From positions 1-64,000 of the forward strand of contig NZ_VDGT01000016.1 in assembly GCF_006335015.1 (NCBI RefSeq): a DNA stretch of 64,000 nt. The letters run 5' to 3'. The notes beneath the pieces are model-generated. The model saw nothing but the letters and a program-made list of their open reading frames with translations. It ran no database searches and had not been told where the DNA came from. The DNA is from Streptomyces sedi. Lineage in GTDB: Bacteria; Actinomycetota; Actinomycetes; Streptomycetales; Streptomycetaceae. This document shows positions 8,359-17,787 of the stretch, one piece after another (position 1 is the stretch's first letter; the number at the start of each line of letters is the position of its first letter). Position numbers and translations under genes: made by a program.

Positions 8359-9567
8359 TCAGGTGGGGAGCGCGGCCAGGGGATCGTCGAGGACGGGTTG
8401 CCAGGCGAGTTCGGCGGCGCCGACGAGGCTGTTGTAGTCGAGGGTGCAGGAGGCGAGGGGGACGGTGCCGCTCCTCCCCCACAGGCTGCTGGTCTCGATG
8501 AGGCCGCGCAGGCGCTCCGGGTCGGCCTCCAGGAGCCAGCGGTGCAGGCCGCCGAGGATGATGCGGTCGGGGTTGAGGATGTTGACCAGTCCGGCGAGGC
8601 CGAGGCCGAGGCGGTCGGTGACCGCGTGGGCGGCGCGGCGTACGGCGGGGTCGGTGGCGTACTCGGTGCGCAGCAGTTCGCGGGCCTGGTCCAGCAGCGA
8701 GCCCTCGGGGCCGGGGGTGCGGCCGGCGGCCTCCAGCAGGGCGAGCGGGTCGGTCTCGACGTCGAGGCAGCCCCGGCTTCCGCAGTGGCAGGGGCGGCCG
8801 GCCGGGTCGACGGTGAGATGGCCGACCTCCAGGGCGAGGCCGGCGCTGCCCGAGTGCAGGCGGCCGTCGAGGACGAGGGCGCCGCCGACTCCCCGGTGGC
8901 CGGTGGCGACGCACAGCAGGTGGGCGGCGCCCTGGCCGGCGCCGTGGCGGTGTTCGGCGAGGGCGGCGAGGTTGACGTCGTTGCCGCAGTAGCCGGGGGC
9001 GTCGACGCCGGCCTCGGCGAGGCAGTCGTTGAAGAGGTCGCGCACGGGGGCGCCGGCCGGCCAGGCGAGGTGGAGGGGGTTGAGGGCGGTGCCCTCGGGC
9101 TCGGCGACGGCGGAGGGGACGGCGAGGCCGGCGCCGACGCAGGGGCGGCCGGTCGCGCGCAGCAGGTCGGCGCCGGCGGCGACGACCTGGCCGAGGATCT
9201 CCCTGGGGTCGGCGGCGACGGTGGTGCAGGCGGGGGTGGTGGCGTGGAGTTGGCCGCCGAGTCCGACGAGGGCGGCGCGGAAGCCGTCGGCGTGCACCTG
9301 GGCGGCCAGGGCGACGGGCCCGCCGGGGTCGATGGCCAGCCGGTGGGAGGGGCGGCCGTGGCTGCCGGTGGCGCCGCCGGGGCGGGAGTCGACGGTGATG
9401 AGGCCGAGGGTCTGGAGTTCGCTGGCGACGGCGCCGGCGGTGGCGCGGGTGACGCCGAGAGCGGTGGTGAGGACGGCGCGGGTGGGGGCGCGGCCGGTGT
9501 GGACGAGTTCGAGCGCGGGGCCCAGCGCGTTTCGGCCACGTTCCAGTCTGGTACGGGTGTGGGTCAC
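8359..9567 (-). CDS. ROK-family transcriptional regulator (NagC/XylR type)
   Basis: A 402-residue repressor-like ROK protein. The N-terminal winged helix-turn-helix spans about residues 15-65 (VTRATAGAVASELQTLGLI). The sugar-kinase-like ROK domain follows, with the CHCGSRGCLDVE zinc motif at about 258-270. It is divergent from an MFS transporter gene with only 17 bases between starts, so it very likely controls that transporter in response to a sugar. Its 3' end is 9 bases from the convergent FtsK-like gene. Confidence 0.88.
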   Translation of the reverse strand: MTHTRTRLERGRNALGPALELVHTGRAPTRAVLTTALGVTRATAGAVASELQTLGLITVDSRPGGATGSHGRPSHRLAIDPGGPVALAAQVHADGFRAALVGLGGQLHATTPACTTVAADPREILGQVVAAGADLLRATGRPCVGAGLAVPSAVAEPEGTALNPLHLAWPAGAPVRDLFNDCLAEAGVDAPGYCGNDVNLAALAEHRHGAGQGAAHLLCVATGHRGVGGALVLDGRLHSGSAGLALEVGHLTVDPAGRPCHCGSRGCLDVETDPLALLEAAGRTPGPEGSLLDQARELLRTEYATDPAVRRAAHAVTDRLGLGLAGLVNILNPDRIILGGLHRWLLEADPERLRGLIETSSLWGRSGTVPLASCTLDYNSLVGAAELAWQPVLDDPLAALPT

Positions 9568-9572
9568 GCCCC

Positions 9573-9584
9573 TATTCTGGCTTT
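9573..9584 (+). promoter_or_regulatory. -10 element of a leaderless MFS gene
   Basis: TATTCT at 9573-9578 is followed by six bases and then the GTG start, placing transcription initiation at the start codon. The whole divergent control region with the ROK gene is 17 bases, so the operator must overlap both coding starts. Confidence 0.5.
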
Positions 9585-10838
9585 GTGTCTCCCATAAACA
9601 AACTGCGGGCGCTGATGTCGCCCGCCGCAGGTGGCAACGGTGCCGGCCGTGGGGCGAAGCCGCGTGAACTGGTGCGGGCGCGGGCGGCGTTGACGGCGTT
9701 CTTCGCGGTGGACGGGTTCGTCTTCGCGGGCTGGGTGGTGCGGATTCCGGACGTGAAGGAGCAGACCGGCGCCTCTCCCAGCGCGTTGGGGCTGGCGTTG
9801 CTGGGGGTGTCGGTGGGCGCCGTGGTGACGATGACGCTGGCGGGGCGATTGTGTCAGCGTTTCGGGAACCACCGGGTGACCGTGGTGGCGGGCGCGCTGC
9901 TGGTGGGGAGCGTGGCGCTGCCGGCGCACGCGGGGTCGGCCGTGGGGCTCGGGGCGCTGCTGCTGGTGTTCGGGGCGGGGTTCGGCGGGGTGAACGTGGC
10001 GGCGAACAGCGCGGCGGTGGACCTGGTCGCGGCGTTGCGGCGGCCGGTGATGCCGTCCTTTCACGCGGCGTTCAGCCTGGGCGGGATGGTGGGCGCGGGG
10101 CTGGGCGGGCTGGTGGCTGACCGGCTGAGCGCGGCGCGGCATCTGGCGCTGCTGGCGGCGCTGGGGATGGTGGTCGTGGTGTGGGCGGGGCGGACGCTGT
10201 TGCGGGGGCCGGCGGTGGGCGTCGGGAGGGAGGCCGACGGCGCGTCCGGGGCGGCGGTCTCCGGGGGCGCGGGGGTGCGGGGCTCGGTGGGGTTGCTGGT
10301 GGCGGTGCTGGGGGCGATCGCGCTGTGCACGACGTACGGGGAGGGCGCGATGGCGGACTGGAGCGCGCTGCACCTGAAGGACACGCTGGGGGCGAGCGCG
10401 GGTGTGGCGGCGGCGGGTTACTCGCTCTTCGCGCTGGCGATGACGGTGGGCCGGTTGACGGGGTCGGCGGTGCTGGCGCGGCTGGGGACGACCCGGGCGC
10501 TGGTCGCGGGGGGAACGCTGGGGGCGTTCGGGATGCTGCTGGGGGCGTTGGCGCCGACGCTGTGGCTGGCGCTGGTCGGGTTCGCGTTGACGGGCCTGGG
10601 GTTGGCCAACGTCTTCCCGATCACCATTGGCACGGCGGGGCAGTTGGCGGGGCCGCGCGGGGTCGCCACGGCGTCGACGATCGGGTACGGGGGGATGCTC
10701 GCGGGGCCGGTGGCGATCGGTTTCCTGGCGGACTGGTTCAGCCTGGCGACGGCGTTGGTGACGGTGGCCGCGCTGGCGGGGGTGGCGGCCGTGATGAGTT
10801 ACGCGGCACGGGGTGCGTTGGGTCATTCGAGCGCGTGA
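9585..10838 (+). CDS. MFS transporter, probable sugar permease
   Basis: The 417-residue protein has 12 predicted membrane segments, with the MFS signature at the second/third helix loop (LAGRLCQRFGNHRV). Overall it resembles the YbjJ/fucose-permease branch, with conserved VNVAANSAAVDL and FHAAFSLGGMVGAG. A divergent ROK regulator supports a carbohydrate substrate, not identified. GTG start, probably leaderless. Confidence 0.85.
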   Translation: MSPINKLRALMSPAAGGNGAGRGAKPRELVRARAALTAFFAVDGFVFAGWVVRIPDVKEQTGASPSALGLALLGVSVGAVVTMTLAGRLCQRFGNHRVTVVAGALLVGSVALPAHAGSAVGLGALLLVFGAGFGGVNVAANSAAVDLVAALRRPVMPSFHAAFSLGGMVGAGLGGLVADRLSAARHLALLAALGMVVVVWAGRTLLRGPAVGVGREADGASGAAVSGGAGVRGSVGLLVAVLGAIALCTTYGEGAMADWSALHLKDTLGASAGVAAAGYSLFALAMTVGRLTGSAVLARLGTTRALVAGGTLGAFGMLLGALAPTLWLALVGFALTGLGLANVFPITIGTAGQLAGPRGVATASTIGYGGMLAGPVAIGFLADWFSLATALVTVAALAGVAAVMSYAARGALGHSSA

Positions 10839-10847
10839 CGGATGTCA

Positions 10848-10877
10848 TTACCGGCGGGTAACCGGTTCTGGTAACTT
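10848..10877 (+). promoter_or_regulatory. Leaderless promoter with TTACC/GGTAA repeats
   Basis: TTACC-N4-GGTAA (10848-10861) is an inverted repeat and a second GGTAAC follows at 10870. TAACTT at 10872-10877 sits seven bases before the ATG at 10885, as a -10 for a leaderless transcript. The repeats overlap this promoter and could be an operator. Confidence 0.45.
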
Positions 10878-10884
10878 TCGGGTC

Positions 10885-11394
10885 ATGGCCCTACGTTCCG
10901 TCACTCCCCGCTGGTTGTGCCGCCTGATGCGCTGGTGGCCGCCGTTCCGCGCCGCCGGGATCAGGGTGGACCACATCGCGGACGACTGGACCTCGGCCCG
11001 GGTGCGGATGCGGCTGCGCCGGTTGAACCGCAACTACTTCGGCACCCAGTTCGGCGGCTCGCTGTACTCGATGTGCGACCCGTTCTGGGCGATGCTGGTG
11101 CTGCACCGGCTGGGTCCCGGGGAGTACGTGGTCTGGGACAAGGCCGCGGAGATCGAGTACGTGGCGCCGGGGCGGGGGGATGTGACGGTGGACTTCGTCC
11201 TCGACGACGCGCGGCTGGAGGAGATACGGGAGGCCACCGCCGACGGCGCGAAGGCGCTCCCCTGGTTCGACTGCGTGGTGCGGGCCGAGGACGGTTCGGT
11301 GGTGGCCCTGGTCCGCAAGCAGATCTATGTGCGGCGTAAGCGCCCGACGGCGGTTCAGCCCAGCCGGCCGGGGCGGGTCGGGCCTGACGCGTAG
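10885..11394 (+). CDS. DUF4442 hotdog-fold protein (putative acyl-CoA thioesterase)
   Basis: From the ATG encoding MALRSVTPRWLCRLM the protein has 169 residues. It matches the DUF4442 (PaaI/YiiD-like hotdog) family: NYFGTQFGGSLYSMCDPFW followed by KAAEIEYVAPGRGDV. Family members are proposed thioesterases; the substrate is unknown. A 24-residue upstream extension is rejected because a -10 element lies there. The 3' end overlaps a regulator remnant on the other strand. Confidence 0.75.
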   Translation: MALRSVTPRWLCRLMRWWPPFRAAGIRVDHIADDWTSARVRMRLRRLNRNYFGTQFGGSLYSMCDPFWAMLVLHRLGPGEYVVWDKAAEIEYVAPGRGDVTVDFVLDDARLEEIREATADGAKALPWFDCVVRAEDGSVVALVRKQIYVRRKRPTAVQPSRPGRVGPDA

Positions 11395-11486
11395 GCGGCG
11401 GCGAGGAGTTGGGCCCGGTCGCGGGCGCCGGGCTTGTCCGTGGCGCGGCTGACGTGGGTTCTGGCGGTCAGCCGGAGGGTGCCGCC
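11355..11486 (-). pseudogene. Remnant of a LuxR-type regulator (C-terminal helix-turn-helix)
   Basis: The minus strand reads LTARTHVSRATDKPGARDRAQ then LLAAAYASGPTRPG to a stop. This matches the last ~35 residues of NarL/LuxR response regulators (TVKTHVSR..KLGARDRAQLVV.AYESGLV). Nothing upstream on this strand (to about 11690) continues the domain; the recognition helix and receiver domain are gone. It overlaps the end of the DUF4442 gene. This accounts for the otherwise empty gap 11395-11692. Confidence 0.6.
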
Positions 11487-11692
11487 TGTCCGGGAGGAGC
11501 GGCGGCCCGGCGGCGGGCGGCGCGGGGCCACCCGGGTCGCGAACGCGCGGCTCCGGCTGGTCCTGGGCGGCCAAGTGCCGCCGACCGGCCGCACCCGCGG
11601 CACGGCCGCCGTGGGGGCCCACGGCGGCCGGCGGAGCGCGGTCAGCGGCGGGGTCGTGGCGGTCGCCGTTGCCGCCGGGCCCCGACGGAGTG

Positions 11693-13954
11693 TCAGCCCG
11701 CCGGCGGCACCGCCGCTACCCCCCGCGCCGTGGGCGCCGCCGGGAGCGGGGCCGGGGCGGGCGGCGGTTCCTCGCTCAGCCCGATCCTCTCGTGGAGCCG
11801 GCGCAGCGGGCGCGGCGCCCACCAGTTGGCGCCGCCGGCCAGCCGCATGAACGCCGGCAGCAGCACGGTCCTGATCAGCGTCGCGTCGACGAGGATCACC
11901 AGGGCGGTGCCGACGCCCAACTCCTTGAGGAAGACGATGCCGCTGGTGGCGTACGTGGCGAAGGTGACGACCAGGATGCCGGCCGCAGCGGTGATCAGCG
12001 GCGCGGTGCGGCGGACGCCGGCGACGACGGCGGCGTGGGTGTCGCCGGTGCGGCGGTGTTCCTCGGTGATGCGGGACAGCAGGAAGACCTCGTAGTCCAT
12101 CGACAGCCCGTAGGTGACGCAGAACATCAGCAGCGGAATGCTGGGCTCGATGGAGCCGGTCGGGGTGAAGCCGAGGACGCCGGAGAAGTTGCCGTCCTGG
12201 AAGACCCACACCAGGGCGCCGAACATCACGCCCAGGCTGAGCAGGTTGAGGACGGTGGCCTTCAACGGCAGCAGGACGCTGCCGGTCAGCAGGAAGAGCA
12301 CCAGCGCCGTGGCGGTGAGGACGAGAAGGGCCAGCAGCGGTACGCGGGAGAGCAGTTCGGAGCGGAAGTCGCTGGTCTCGGCCGGGTAGCCGCCGATCTC
12401 GGTCGCCACGGGGGCCGGCACCTGCCGCAGGTCGGCGACGAGCCCGGGGACGTCCCCGGCCATCGCCCGCTGGGTGGGGACCACGGTCAGCAGCGTGGAG
12501 CCGTCCTCGCCGGTCATCCCGGCGGAGGCGGCGCCCGGCGGCGCCGCCAGCGTCCCGTCGCGGTGGGTGCCGGCGGGTGAGACCACCTGGAAGACGCCGG
12601 GGTGCCGGGAGAGCGCGGCGGCGTAGTCGGCGGCGTGCCGCTCGCCGACGCGGCTCCCGGGCTCGGTGACCACGAAGAGGGTGTCGGTGGGTTCGGCGGT
12701 GAAGTGCGCGGCGGTCTCCTCGGCGACGACCCGGCTGGAGGTGCCCTCCGGCAGGGTGCGTTGGTCGGGCAGCCCGAAGCGCAGCCCCAGCACCGGCGAG
12801 GCCGCCACCAGCAGCACGGTCAGCGCCGCCGCCCCGATGAGCAGCGGCCGACGCAGCACCGTCCGGGCCGCGCGTTCCCACCAGCGGGCGGCGCGCTCCC
12901 CCCGGCTGGGCGTCTCGAAGCGGTGACCGTAGCGGACCAGGGCGGCGGGCAGCACCACGGTCGCGCCCGCGACGGAGGCGAGCACCACCAGCACCCCCGC
13001 GTAGGCGAAGGAGCTGAGGAAGAAGAACGGGAAGACGAGCAGGGCGGCCAGCGAGATGGCGACGGTGACGCCGCTGAAGAGCACGGTGCGGCCGGCGACG
13101 GCGACGGCGCGGGTGACCGCCGCCTCGGTGGGCAGCCCGGCGGCGCGTTCCTCGCGGTAGCGGTTGATGACGAACAGGCAGTAGTCGATGCCGAGGCCGA
13201 GCCCGAGGACCAGGGCGAGGTTGGCGGCGAAGGTGGAGACCGGGGTGAACTGGGCGAGCAGCCGCAGCCCCGCGAGGGTGGCCACCACGCTCAGCAGCCC
13301 GACACCGACGGTGACCAGGGCCGCGACGGTGCGCCGGTAGACCAGGGCCAGCAGCAGGGTGACGGTGGGCAGCACGATCAGTTCGGCGGTGAGGAAGTCG
13401 GCGGTGGCCTGCTCCCCGACCTGCCGGGAGACCTCCTCCTGGCCGCCGACCGCCACGTCGACGAGGTCGTTCTCCTGGGTCAACCGGGGTGAGAGGTCGG
13501 CGAGTTCGGCGCGCGTCTCGGTGGCGTCGCCCTCCAGCCGGGCGAGGACCAGGGCGCGGGCGCCGTCCTCGGCGCGCAGCGCGGCGTCGCCCTCGTCCCA
13601 GTAGGCGGAGACGTCGGTGACCATCGGGTGCTCCGCGAGGTCGGCGGCCAGGCGGCTGCCGGCCGCGGCGACCCCGGGGTCGTCGACGTCGCCCGCCTTG
13701 GCGGTGACGAGCAGCGCCAGGTTGGGGTTGCCGGTGCCGTAGTGCTCGCGCAGCACGTCCTGGACGCGCACGGACTCGGTGCCGGGAGCGTCCCAGCGCG
13801 CCAGTTGCAGGGCCGCCGGCGCCCCCGCGCCGAACAGCGCGAGCAGCGGCAGCAGCACGGCGGCGGCCAGCAGGATCGCGCCGGATCTGCGCACGGCGAA
13901 GTGGCCGAGGCGCGCCAGGGGGCCGGTGCCGGCGGGGCGGGGTCGTGGTGCCAT
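11693..13954 (-). CDS. MMPL/RND-family membrane exporter
   Basis: A 753-residue protein with 12 membrane segments in two repeats, each with a large extracytoplasmic loop after its first helix. Signatures include GLGIDYCLFVINRYREE and the repeat GLSMDYEVFLLSRITEE, the proton-relay Asp regions of MmpL/actinorhodin-type exporters. It likely exports a lipid or drug-like product by proton antiport. It is divergent from a SARP regulator (121 bases between starts), which may control it. An AGGAAGG site lies 12 bases before the ATG. Confidence 0.88.
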   Translation of the reverse strand: MAPRPRPAGTGPLARLGHFAVRRSGAILLAAAVLLPLLALFGAGAPAALQLARWDAPGTESVRVQDVLREHYGTGNPNLALLVTAKAGDVDDPGVAAAGSRLAADLAEHPMVTDVSAYWDEGDAALRAEDGARALVLARLEGDATETRAELADLSPRLTQENDLVDVAVGGQEEVSRQVGEQATADFLTAELIVLPTVTLLLALVYRRTVAALVTVGVGLLSVVATLAGLRLLAQFTPVSTFAANLALVLGLGLGIDYCLFVINRYREERAAGLPTEAAVTRAVAVAGRTVLFSGVTVAISLAALLVFPFFFLSSFAYAGVLVVLASVAGATVVLPAALVRYGHRFETPSRGERAARWWERAARTVLRRPLLIGAAALTVLLVAASPVLGLRFGLPDQRTLPEGTSSRVVAEETAAHFTAEPTDTLFVVTEPGSRVGERHAADYAAALSRHPGVFQVVSPAGTHRDGTLAAPPGAASAGMTGEDGSTLLTVVPTQRAMAGDVPGLVADLRQVPAPVATEIGGYPAETSDFRSELLSRVPLLALLVLTATALVLFLLTGSVLLPLKATVLNLLSLGVMFGALVWVFQDGNFSGVLGFTPTGSIEPSIPLLMFCVTYGLSMDYEVFLLSRITEEHRRTGDTHAAVVAGVRRTAPLITAAAGILVVTFATYATSGIVFLKELGVGTALVILVDATLIRTVLLPAFMRLAGGANWWAPRPLRRLHERIGLSEEPPPAPAPLPAAPTARGVAAVPPAG

Positions 13955-14074
13955 CAGAGCGTGGTGCCTTCCTGGAGTGCGGGTCGCCACCGTGCCGGAC
14001 GCCGCTGACCGGACGCTGGAACGCCCGCTGGAAGAACCGCTGGAACGCCGCCCCGGGCGCGTAGGCTCGTAGAC

Positions 14075-14845
14075 ATGGCGGAGGCTGTGCGTGGTGAACT
14101 GCTCGGGCCCCTCAGGGTGTTGCGGGAGGGACGGGAGCTGCCCCTGGGCCCACCCAGGCAACGGGCCGTGCTGGCGGTGCTGTTGGTCCAGGAGGGGCGG
14201 CCGATCACCTTCGGGTCGCTGGTCGACGCGGTGTGGGGGGACTCCCCGCCGGCGCAGGTGCGCAACCTGGTGCAGAAGTACGTCTCGGGCATCCGGCGCG
14301 CCCTGGGCGCTGAGGCGGGGCCGAGGTGGACCGGCAGCGGCTATGTGCTGACCGGGGTGGCGATGGACGATCTGGCGGAGCGCCGGGAGCTGTTGGCGCG
14401 CGCGGCGCACGCCAGGGGCGCGGGGGAGCTGGCCCACGCCGAGGAGTGGGCGGCGCGCGCCGAGGCGCTGTGGCGCGGGGAGTTCGCCGAGGGGCTGGCC
14501 GGGCCGCTGCTGGCGGCCGAGCGCAGGCGCTGGGCCGAGAAGCGCCTGCTGATCCTGGAGGCCAGGATGGAGGGGCTGGTGGAGCGCGGCCGGTACCAGG
14601 AGTGCGTGCACGAGCTGATGCGGCAGGTGGCGGCGCACCCGCTGCGGGAGCGGCTGGTGTGGCTGCTGATGCTGGCGCTGTACCGGGGCGGCCGGTCGGC
14701 GGACGCGCTGCTGACGTACGAGGAGACGCGGGTGCGGATGGCGCGGGAGCTGGGCTGCGACCCGGGGCCCGAGCTACGCGCCCTGCACCAGCGCGTCCTG
14801 CGTCAGGATCCGGCCCTCTCCCCCGGTTCGACGCTGGTCTCCTGA
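14075..14845 (+). CDS. SARP-family (AfsR/DnrI-type) transcriptional activator
   Basis: The 256-residue protein has an OmpR-type winged helix (about residues 5-95: LPLGPPRQRAVLAVLLVQEG, WGDSPPAQVRNLVQKYVSGIRR). A bacterial transcriptional activation (BTAD) domain follows (about 100-245), ending in YEETRVRMARELGCDPGPEL. SARPs activate secondary-metabolite or export genes through heptameric direct repeats. The divergent MMPL exporter is the nearest candidate target. The 3' end overlaps the next convergent gene by 43 bases. Confidence 0.92.
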   Translation: MAEAVRGELLGPLRVLREGRELPLGPPRQRAVLAVLLVQEGRPITFGSLVDAVWGDSPPAQVRNLVQKYVSGIRRALGAEAGPRWTGSGYVLTGVAMDDLAERRELLARAAHARGAGELAHAEEWAARAEALWRGEFAEGLAGPLLAAERRRWAEKRLLILEARMEGLVERGRYQECVHELMRQVAAHPLRERLVWLLMLALYRGGRSADALLTYEETRVRMARELGCDPGPELRALHQRVLRQDPALSPGSTLVS

Positions 14846-16059
14846 GCGTTGGCCTCGTGCCTCCGGTCCAGGGCGCTGAGCGCCCGGCGGGCCATGGGGT
14901 GGGTGCGGACCAGGCCGGCGAGGGTGGTCGAGCCGCGGGTGATCTGGGTGAACGCGGCCCACGCCGGCCGGAAGCCGACGAGCGCGGTGTGGAACAGCTT
15001 CGGCCGGTGGGAGAACGCGGTCAGCAGCCGGCGGCCGACGCCCATCTCCACGCCGAGGCCCGACTTGATGGCGAAGGTGTAGTTGAGCGCCTGGCGGCGG
15101 GCGTCCACCGCGTCCGGCGCCTCGGCGATGCGCACCGCCCACTGGCCGGCGAGCCGTCCGGAGCGCAGCGCGAAGGAGATGCCCTCCCTGGTCCAGGGCT
15201 CCAGCAGCCCGGCCGCGTCCCCGCAGACCAGGACCCGCCCCCGGGAGAGCGGGGAGTCCTCGGTGCGGCAGCGGGTGAGGTGCCCCGAGGAGACGCTGGG
15301 TTCGAACCCGGCGAGGCCGAGCCGGCCGATGAGGTCCTCCAGATAGCGCTTGGTCGCCGCGCCCTCGCCCCGGGCGGAGATGACGCCGACGGTCAGGGTG
15401 TCGCCCTTGGGGAAGACCCAGCCGTAGGAGCCGGGCAGCGGGCCCCAGTCGATCAGGACCCGGCCGCGCCAGTCGTCGGCGACCTCGGGCGGCACCGGGA
15501 TCTCCGCCTCCAGGCCGAGGTCCACCTGGTCAAGACGGACCCCGACGTGCGCGCCTATCCGGCTGGCGCTGCCGTCGGCGCCGACGACCGCCCTGGTCAG
15601 CACGGTCTCGCCGCCGGCCAGGACGACCGCGACGGTCCGCCGGTCGGGCACGGCGGGCCCGTGCTGCTCGACGCGGGAGACGGTGACGCCGGTGCGCAGC
15701 CGGGCGCCGGCCTTGACGGCGGCCTGGGTCAGGCGCTCGTCGAACTCGGGTCTGTTGACCAGGCCGAAGAGCATCCGCTTGGAGCGGCGGGTGCGGGTCA
15801 GCCGGCCGTTGAGCGAGAACGTGACGGCGTGCACCCGGTCGCGCAGCGGCAGTTCGAAGCCCGGCGGCAGCGCGTCGCGGGTGGGGCCGATGATGCCGCC
15901 GCCGCACGTCTTGTAGCGGGGCAACTCGGCCTTCTCCAGCAGCAGTACGCGCCGGCCGGCCTCCGCGGCGGCGCGGGCGGCCGACGAGCCGCCGGGCCCG
16001 GCCCCCACCACGACGACATCCCAGACGGTCCGGTCCTCGGCTTCGTTGTCGCTGCTCAC
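14803..16059 (-). CDS. Geranylgeranyl reductase-family FAD oxidoreductase
   Basis: A 418-residue flavoprotein with the N-terminal FAD dinucleotide motif VVVVGAGPGGSSAARAAAE. KTCGGGIIGP is a hallmark of the geranylgeranyl reductase (ChlP/GGR) family. The second FAD motif is GRVLVCGDAAGLLEPWTREGI. Family members reduce prenyl double bonds of quinones, archaeal-type lipids or chlorophyll side chains. In actinobacteria a role in menaquinone side-chain saturation is plausible but inferred. A -10-like TAGGAT lies at 16108-16113, about 50 bases before the GTG. Confidence 0.85.
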   Translation of the reverse strand: MSSDNEAEDRTVWDVVVVGAGPGGSSAARAAAEAGRRVLLLEKAELPRYKTCGGGIIGPTRDALPPGFELPLRDRVHAVTFSLNGRLTRTRRSKRMLFGLVNRPEFDERLTQAAVKAGARLRTGVTVSRVEQHGPAVPDRRTVAVVLAGGETVLTRAVVGADGSASRIGAHVGVRLDQVDLGLEAEIPVPPEVADDWRGRVLIDWGPLPGSYGWVFPKGDTLTVGVISARGEGAATKRYLEDLIGRLGLAGFEPSVSSGHLTRCRTEDSPLSRGRVLVCGDAAGLLEPWTREGISFALRSGRLAGQWAVRIAEAPDAVDARRQALNYTFAIKSGLGVEMGVGRRLLTAFSHRPKLFHTALVGFRPAWAAFTQITRGSTTLAGLVRTHPMARRALSALDRRHEANAQETSVEPGERAGS

Positions 16060-16284
16060 GATGTGCCCGTGCTCCCCGATACGGTCGTGCTTGCCTCGCC
16101 GCTGTGCATCCTAGTGCGGGGTGATCGCCGGCGTTTCCCGGGCCGACCGCCGGGCCGGGGCGTTGTCGGTGCCCTGTGGCATCATCGGCCGCACCGATGT
16201 TCGGACACGGTGTACCGAATGCCGTGCGCCGACGCCACGCCAGGTCCCGCGTGCGCCGACCGCCGCCCGTCCGAGGAGAGTTCC

Positions 16285-17658
16285 ATGCCGCACATTCCGC
16301 AGCACGCCGACATCGCCGCGACGGTCGCCGCCGCCCTGCCGGGGGCCAGGGGGGAGTTGGCGGAGCTGGTGGCGTTCCGCTCGGTCGCCGACCCGGAGCA
16401 GTTCCCGGTCGAGGAGTGCCGGGCGGCGGCCCGCTGGGTGGCGCGGGCGTTGGAGGCCGAGGGCTTTCCCGAGGTCGAGGTGGTGGAGACGCCGGACGGC
16501 ACGGAGTCGGTGATCGGCCATCTGCCGGGCCCCGAGGGCGCGCCGACGGTGCTGCTGTACGCGCACTACGACGTGCAGCCCCCGTTGGACGAGGCGGCGT
16601 GGACCTCGCCGCCGTGGGAGCTGACCGAGCGCGCCGGCCGCTGGTACGGGCGGGGCGCTGCGGACTGCAAGGGCGGGCTGATGATGCACCTGCTGGCGCT
16701 GCGCGCGCTGCGGGCCAACGGCGGCGTCCCGGTGGGCGTCAAGGTGGTGGCCGAGGGCTCCGAGGAGCAGGGCACCAGCGGTCTTGAGGAGTACGCGCGG
16801 GCGCATCCGGAGGTGATGGCCGCCGACGTGCTGGTGATCGGCGACACGGGCAACGTGCGGGCGGGTCAGCCGACGGTGACGGCCAGTCTGCGGGGGATGG
16901 CCGTGCTGACGGTCGCCGTGGAGACGTTGGAGGGGAACCTGCACTCGGGCGCGTTCGGCGGGGTGGCGCCCGACGCGTTGGCGGCGCTGGTGCGGATGCT
17001 CGACTCGCTGTACGACGCGGGGGGTTCGCTGGCGGTCGACGGGCTGGAGGCGGGCGGCGCCTGGTCGGGCGCGGAGTACCCGGAGGAGGACTTCCGTGCC
17101 GACGCGGGGGTGTTGGAGGGGGTGGAGCTGGTCGGCTCGGGTTCGGTGGCCGATCGGCTGTGGGCCAGGCCCTCGTTGACGGTCATGGGCATCGACTGCC
17201 CGCCGGTGGTGGGCGCGACGCCCTCGGTGCAGGCCGGGGCGCGGGCGATGCTGGGGCTGCGGGTGCCTCCGGGGACGGGGGCGCGGGAGGCGGCCGACCT
17301 GGTGGAGGCGCATCTGCGGGCCAGGGCTCCGTGGGGTGCGCGGGTGACGGTGGAACGGCAGGGCGAGGGGGCGGCGTTCCGGGCGGACGTGGAGAGCCCC
17401 GCGTACGAGGCGATGGCGTCGGCGATGCGGGACGCCTACGACGGCACGGAGATGGCGGTGGTCGGCCAGGGCGGTTCGATCCCGCTGACGGCGACGCTCG
17501 GCGGGCTGTACCCGGAGGCCGAGGTGGTGATGATCGGGCTGAGCGACGCGGCGGCCCGCATCCACGCGGTGGACGAGAGCGTCTCGCCCGAGGAGTTGGA
17601 GCGGATGTCGGTGGCCGAGGCGCTGTTCCTCGCGCGGTACGCGGCGTCCGTGGCGTAG
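16285..17658 (+). CDS. M20-family dipeptidase/metallopeptidase
   Basis: A 457-residue zinc peptidase of the M20A/carnosinase-like branch. Metal and catalytic residues: YAHYDVQP (His about 94), GAADCKGG (bridging Asp about 127), and the EGSEEQGTSG pair of Glu at about 160/161. The dimerisation domain is inserted in the middle. ATG start with a GAGGAGAG site. Probably a cytoplasmic dipeptidase with broad substrates. Confidence 0.92.
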   Translation: MPHIPQHADIAATVAAALPGARGELAELVAFRSVADPEQFPVEECRAAARWVARALEAEGFPEVEVVETPDGTESVIGHLPGPEGAPTVLLYAHYDVQPPLDEAAWTSPPWELTERAGRWYGRGAADCKGGLMMHLLALRALRANGGVPVGVKVVAEGSEEQGTSGLEEYARAHPEVMAADVLVIGDTGNVRAGQPTVTASLRGMAVLTVAVETLEGNLHSGAFGGVAPDALAALVRMLDSLYDAGGSLAVDGLEAGGAWSGAEYPEEDFRADAGVLEGVELVGSGSVADRLWARPSLTVMGIDCPPVVGATPSVQAGARAMLGLRVPPGTGAREAADLVEAHLRARAPWGARVTVERQGEGAAFRADVESPAYEAMASAMRDAYDGTEMAVVGQGGSIPLTATLGGLYPEAEVVMIGLSDAAARIHAVDESVSPEELERMSVAEALFLARYAASVA

Positions 17659-17664
17659 GCGCCG

Positions 17665-17684
17665 GCCGGCCGCTTCCGGCCGGC
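17665..17684 (+). terminator. Hairpin downstream of the M20 dipeptidase
   Basis: A perfect 8-base stem GCCGGCCG / CGGCCGGC with a CTTC tetraloop, 7 bases after the stop codon. Confidence 0.6.
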
Positions 17685-17787
17685 GGCCGGCGGCCCGGGT
17701 GACGGGCGCGCGGCGCGCCGTCGCGGGTGCCGGGTCCGGTGCGCGTGGGCGTCGCCGCCCCGGCGGGAAGCTGTCGCGGGGCTCCGC

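Noticed and set aside
7056..9539. Very long minus- and plus-strand ORFs opposite the ROK and FtsK-like genes.
   Set aside because: They are Pro/Arg/Ala- or Gly-rich without domains, as expected from high GC third positions of the true genes.
15298..15309. GGGTTCGAACCC, resembling a tRNA T-arm.
   Set aside because: It lies inside the well-supported geranylgeranyl reductase-like gene, and no acceptor stem, D-arm or anticodon arm surrounds it.
17686..17787. A short gene between the M20 dipeptidase and the FAD monooxygenase.
   Set aside because: Only Arg/Gly-rich frames without a ribosome site are found; the stretch lies between two terminator hairpins.
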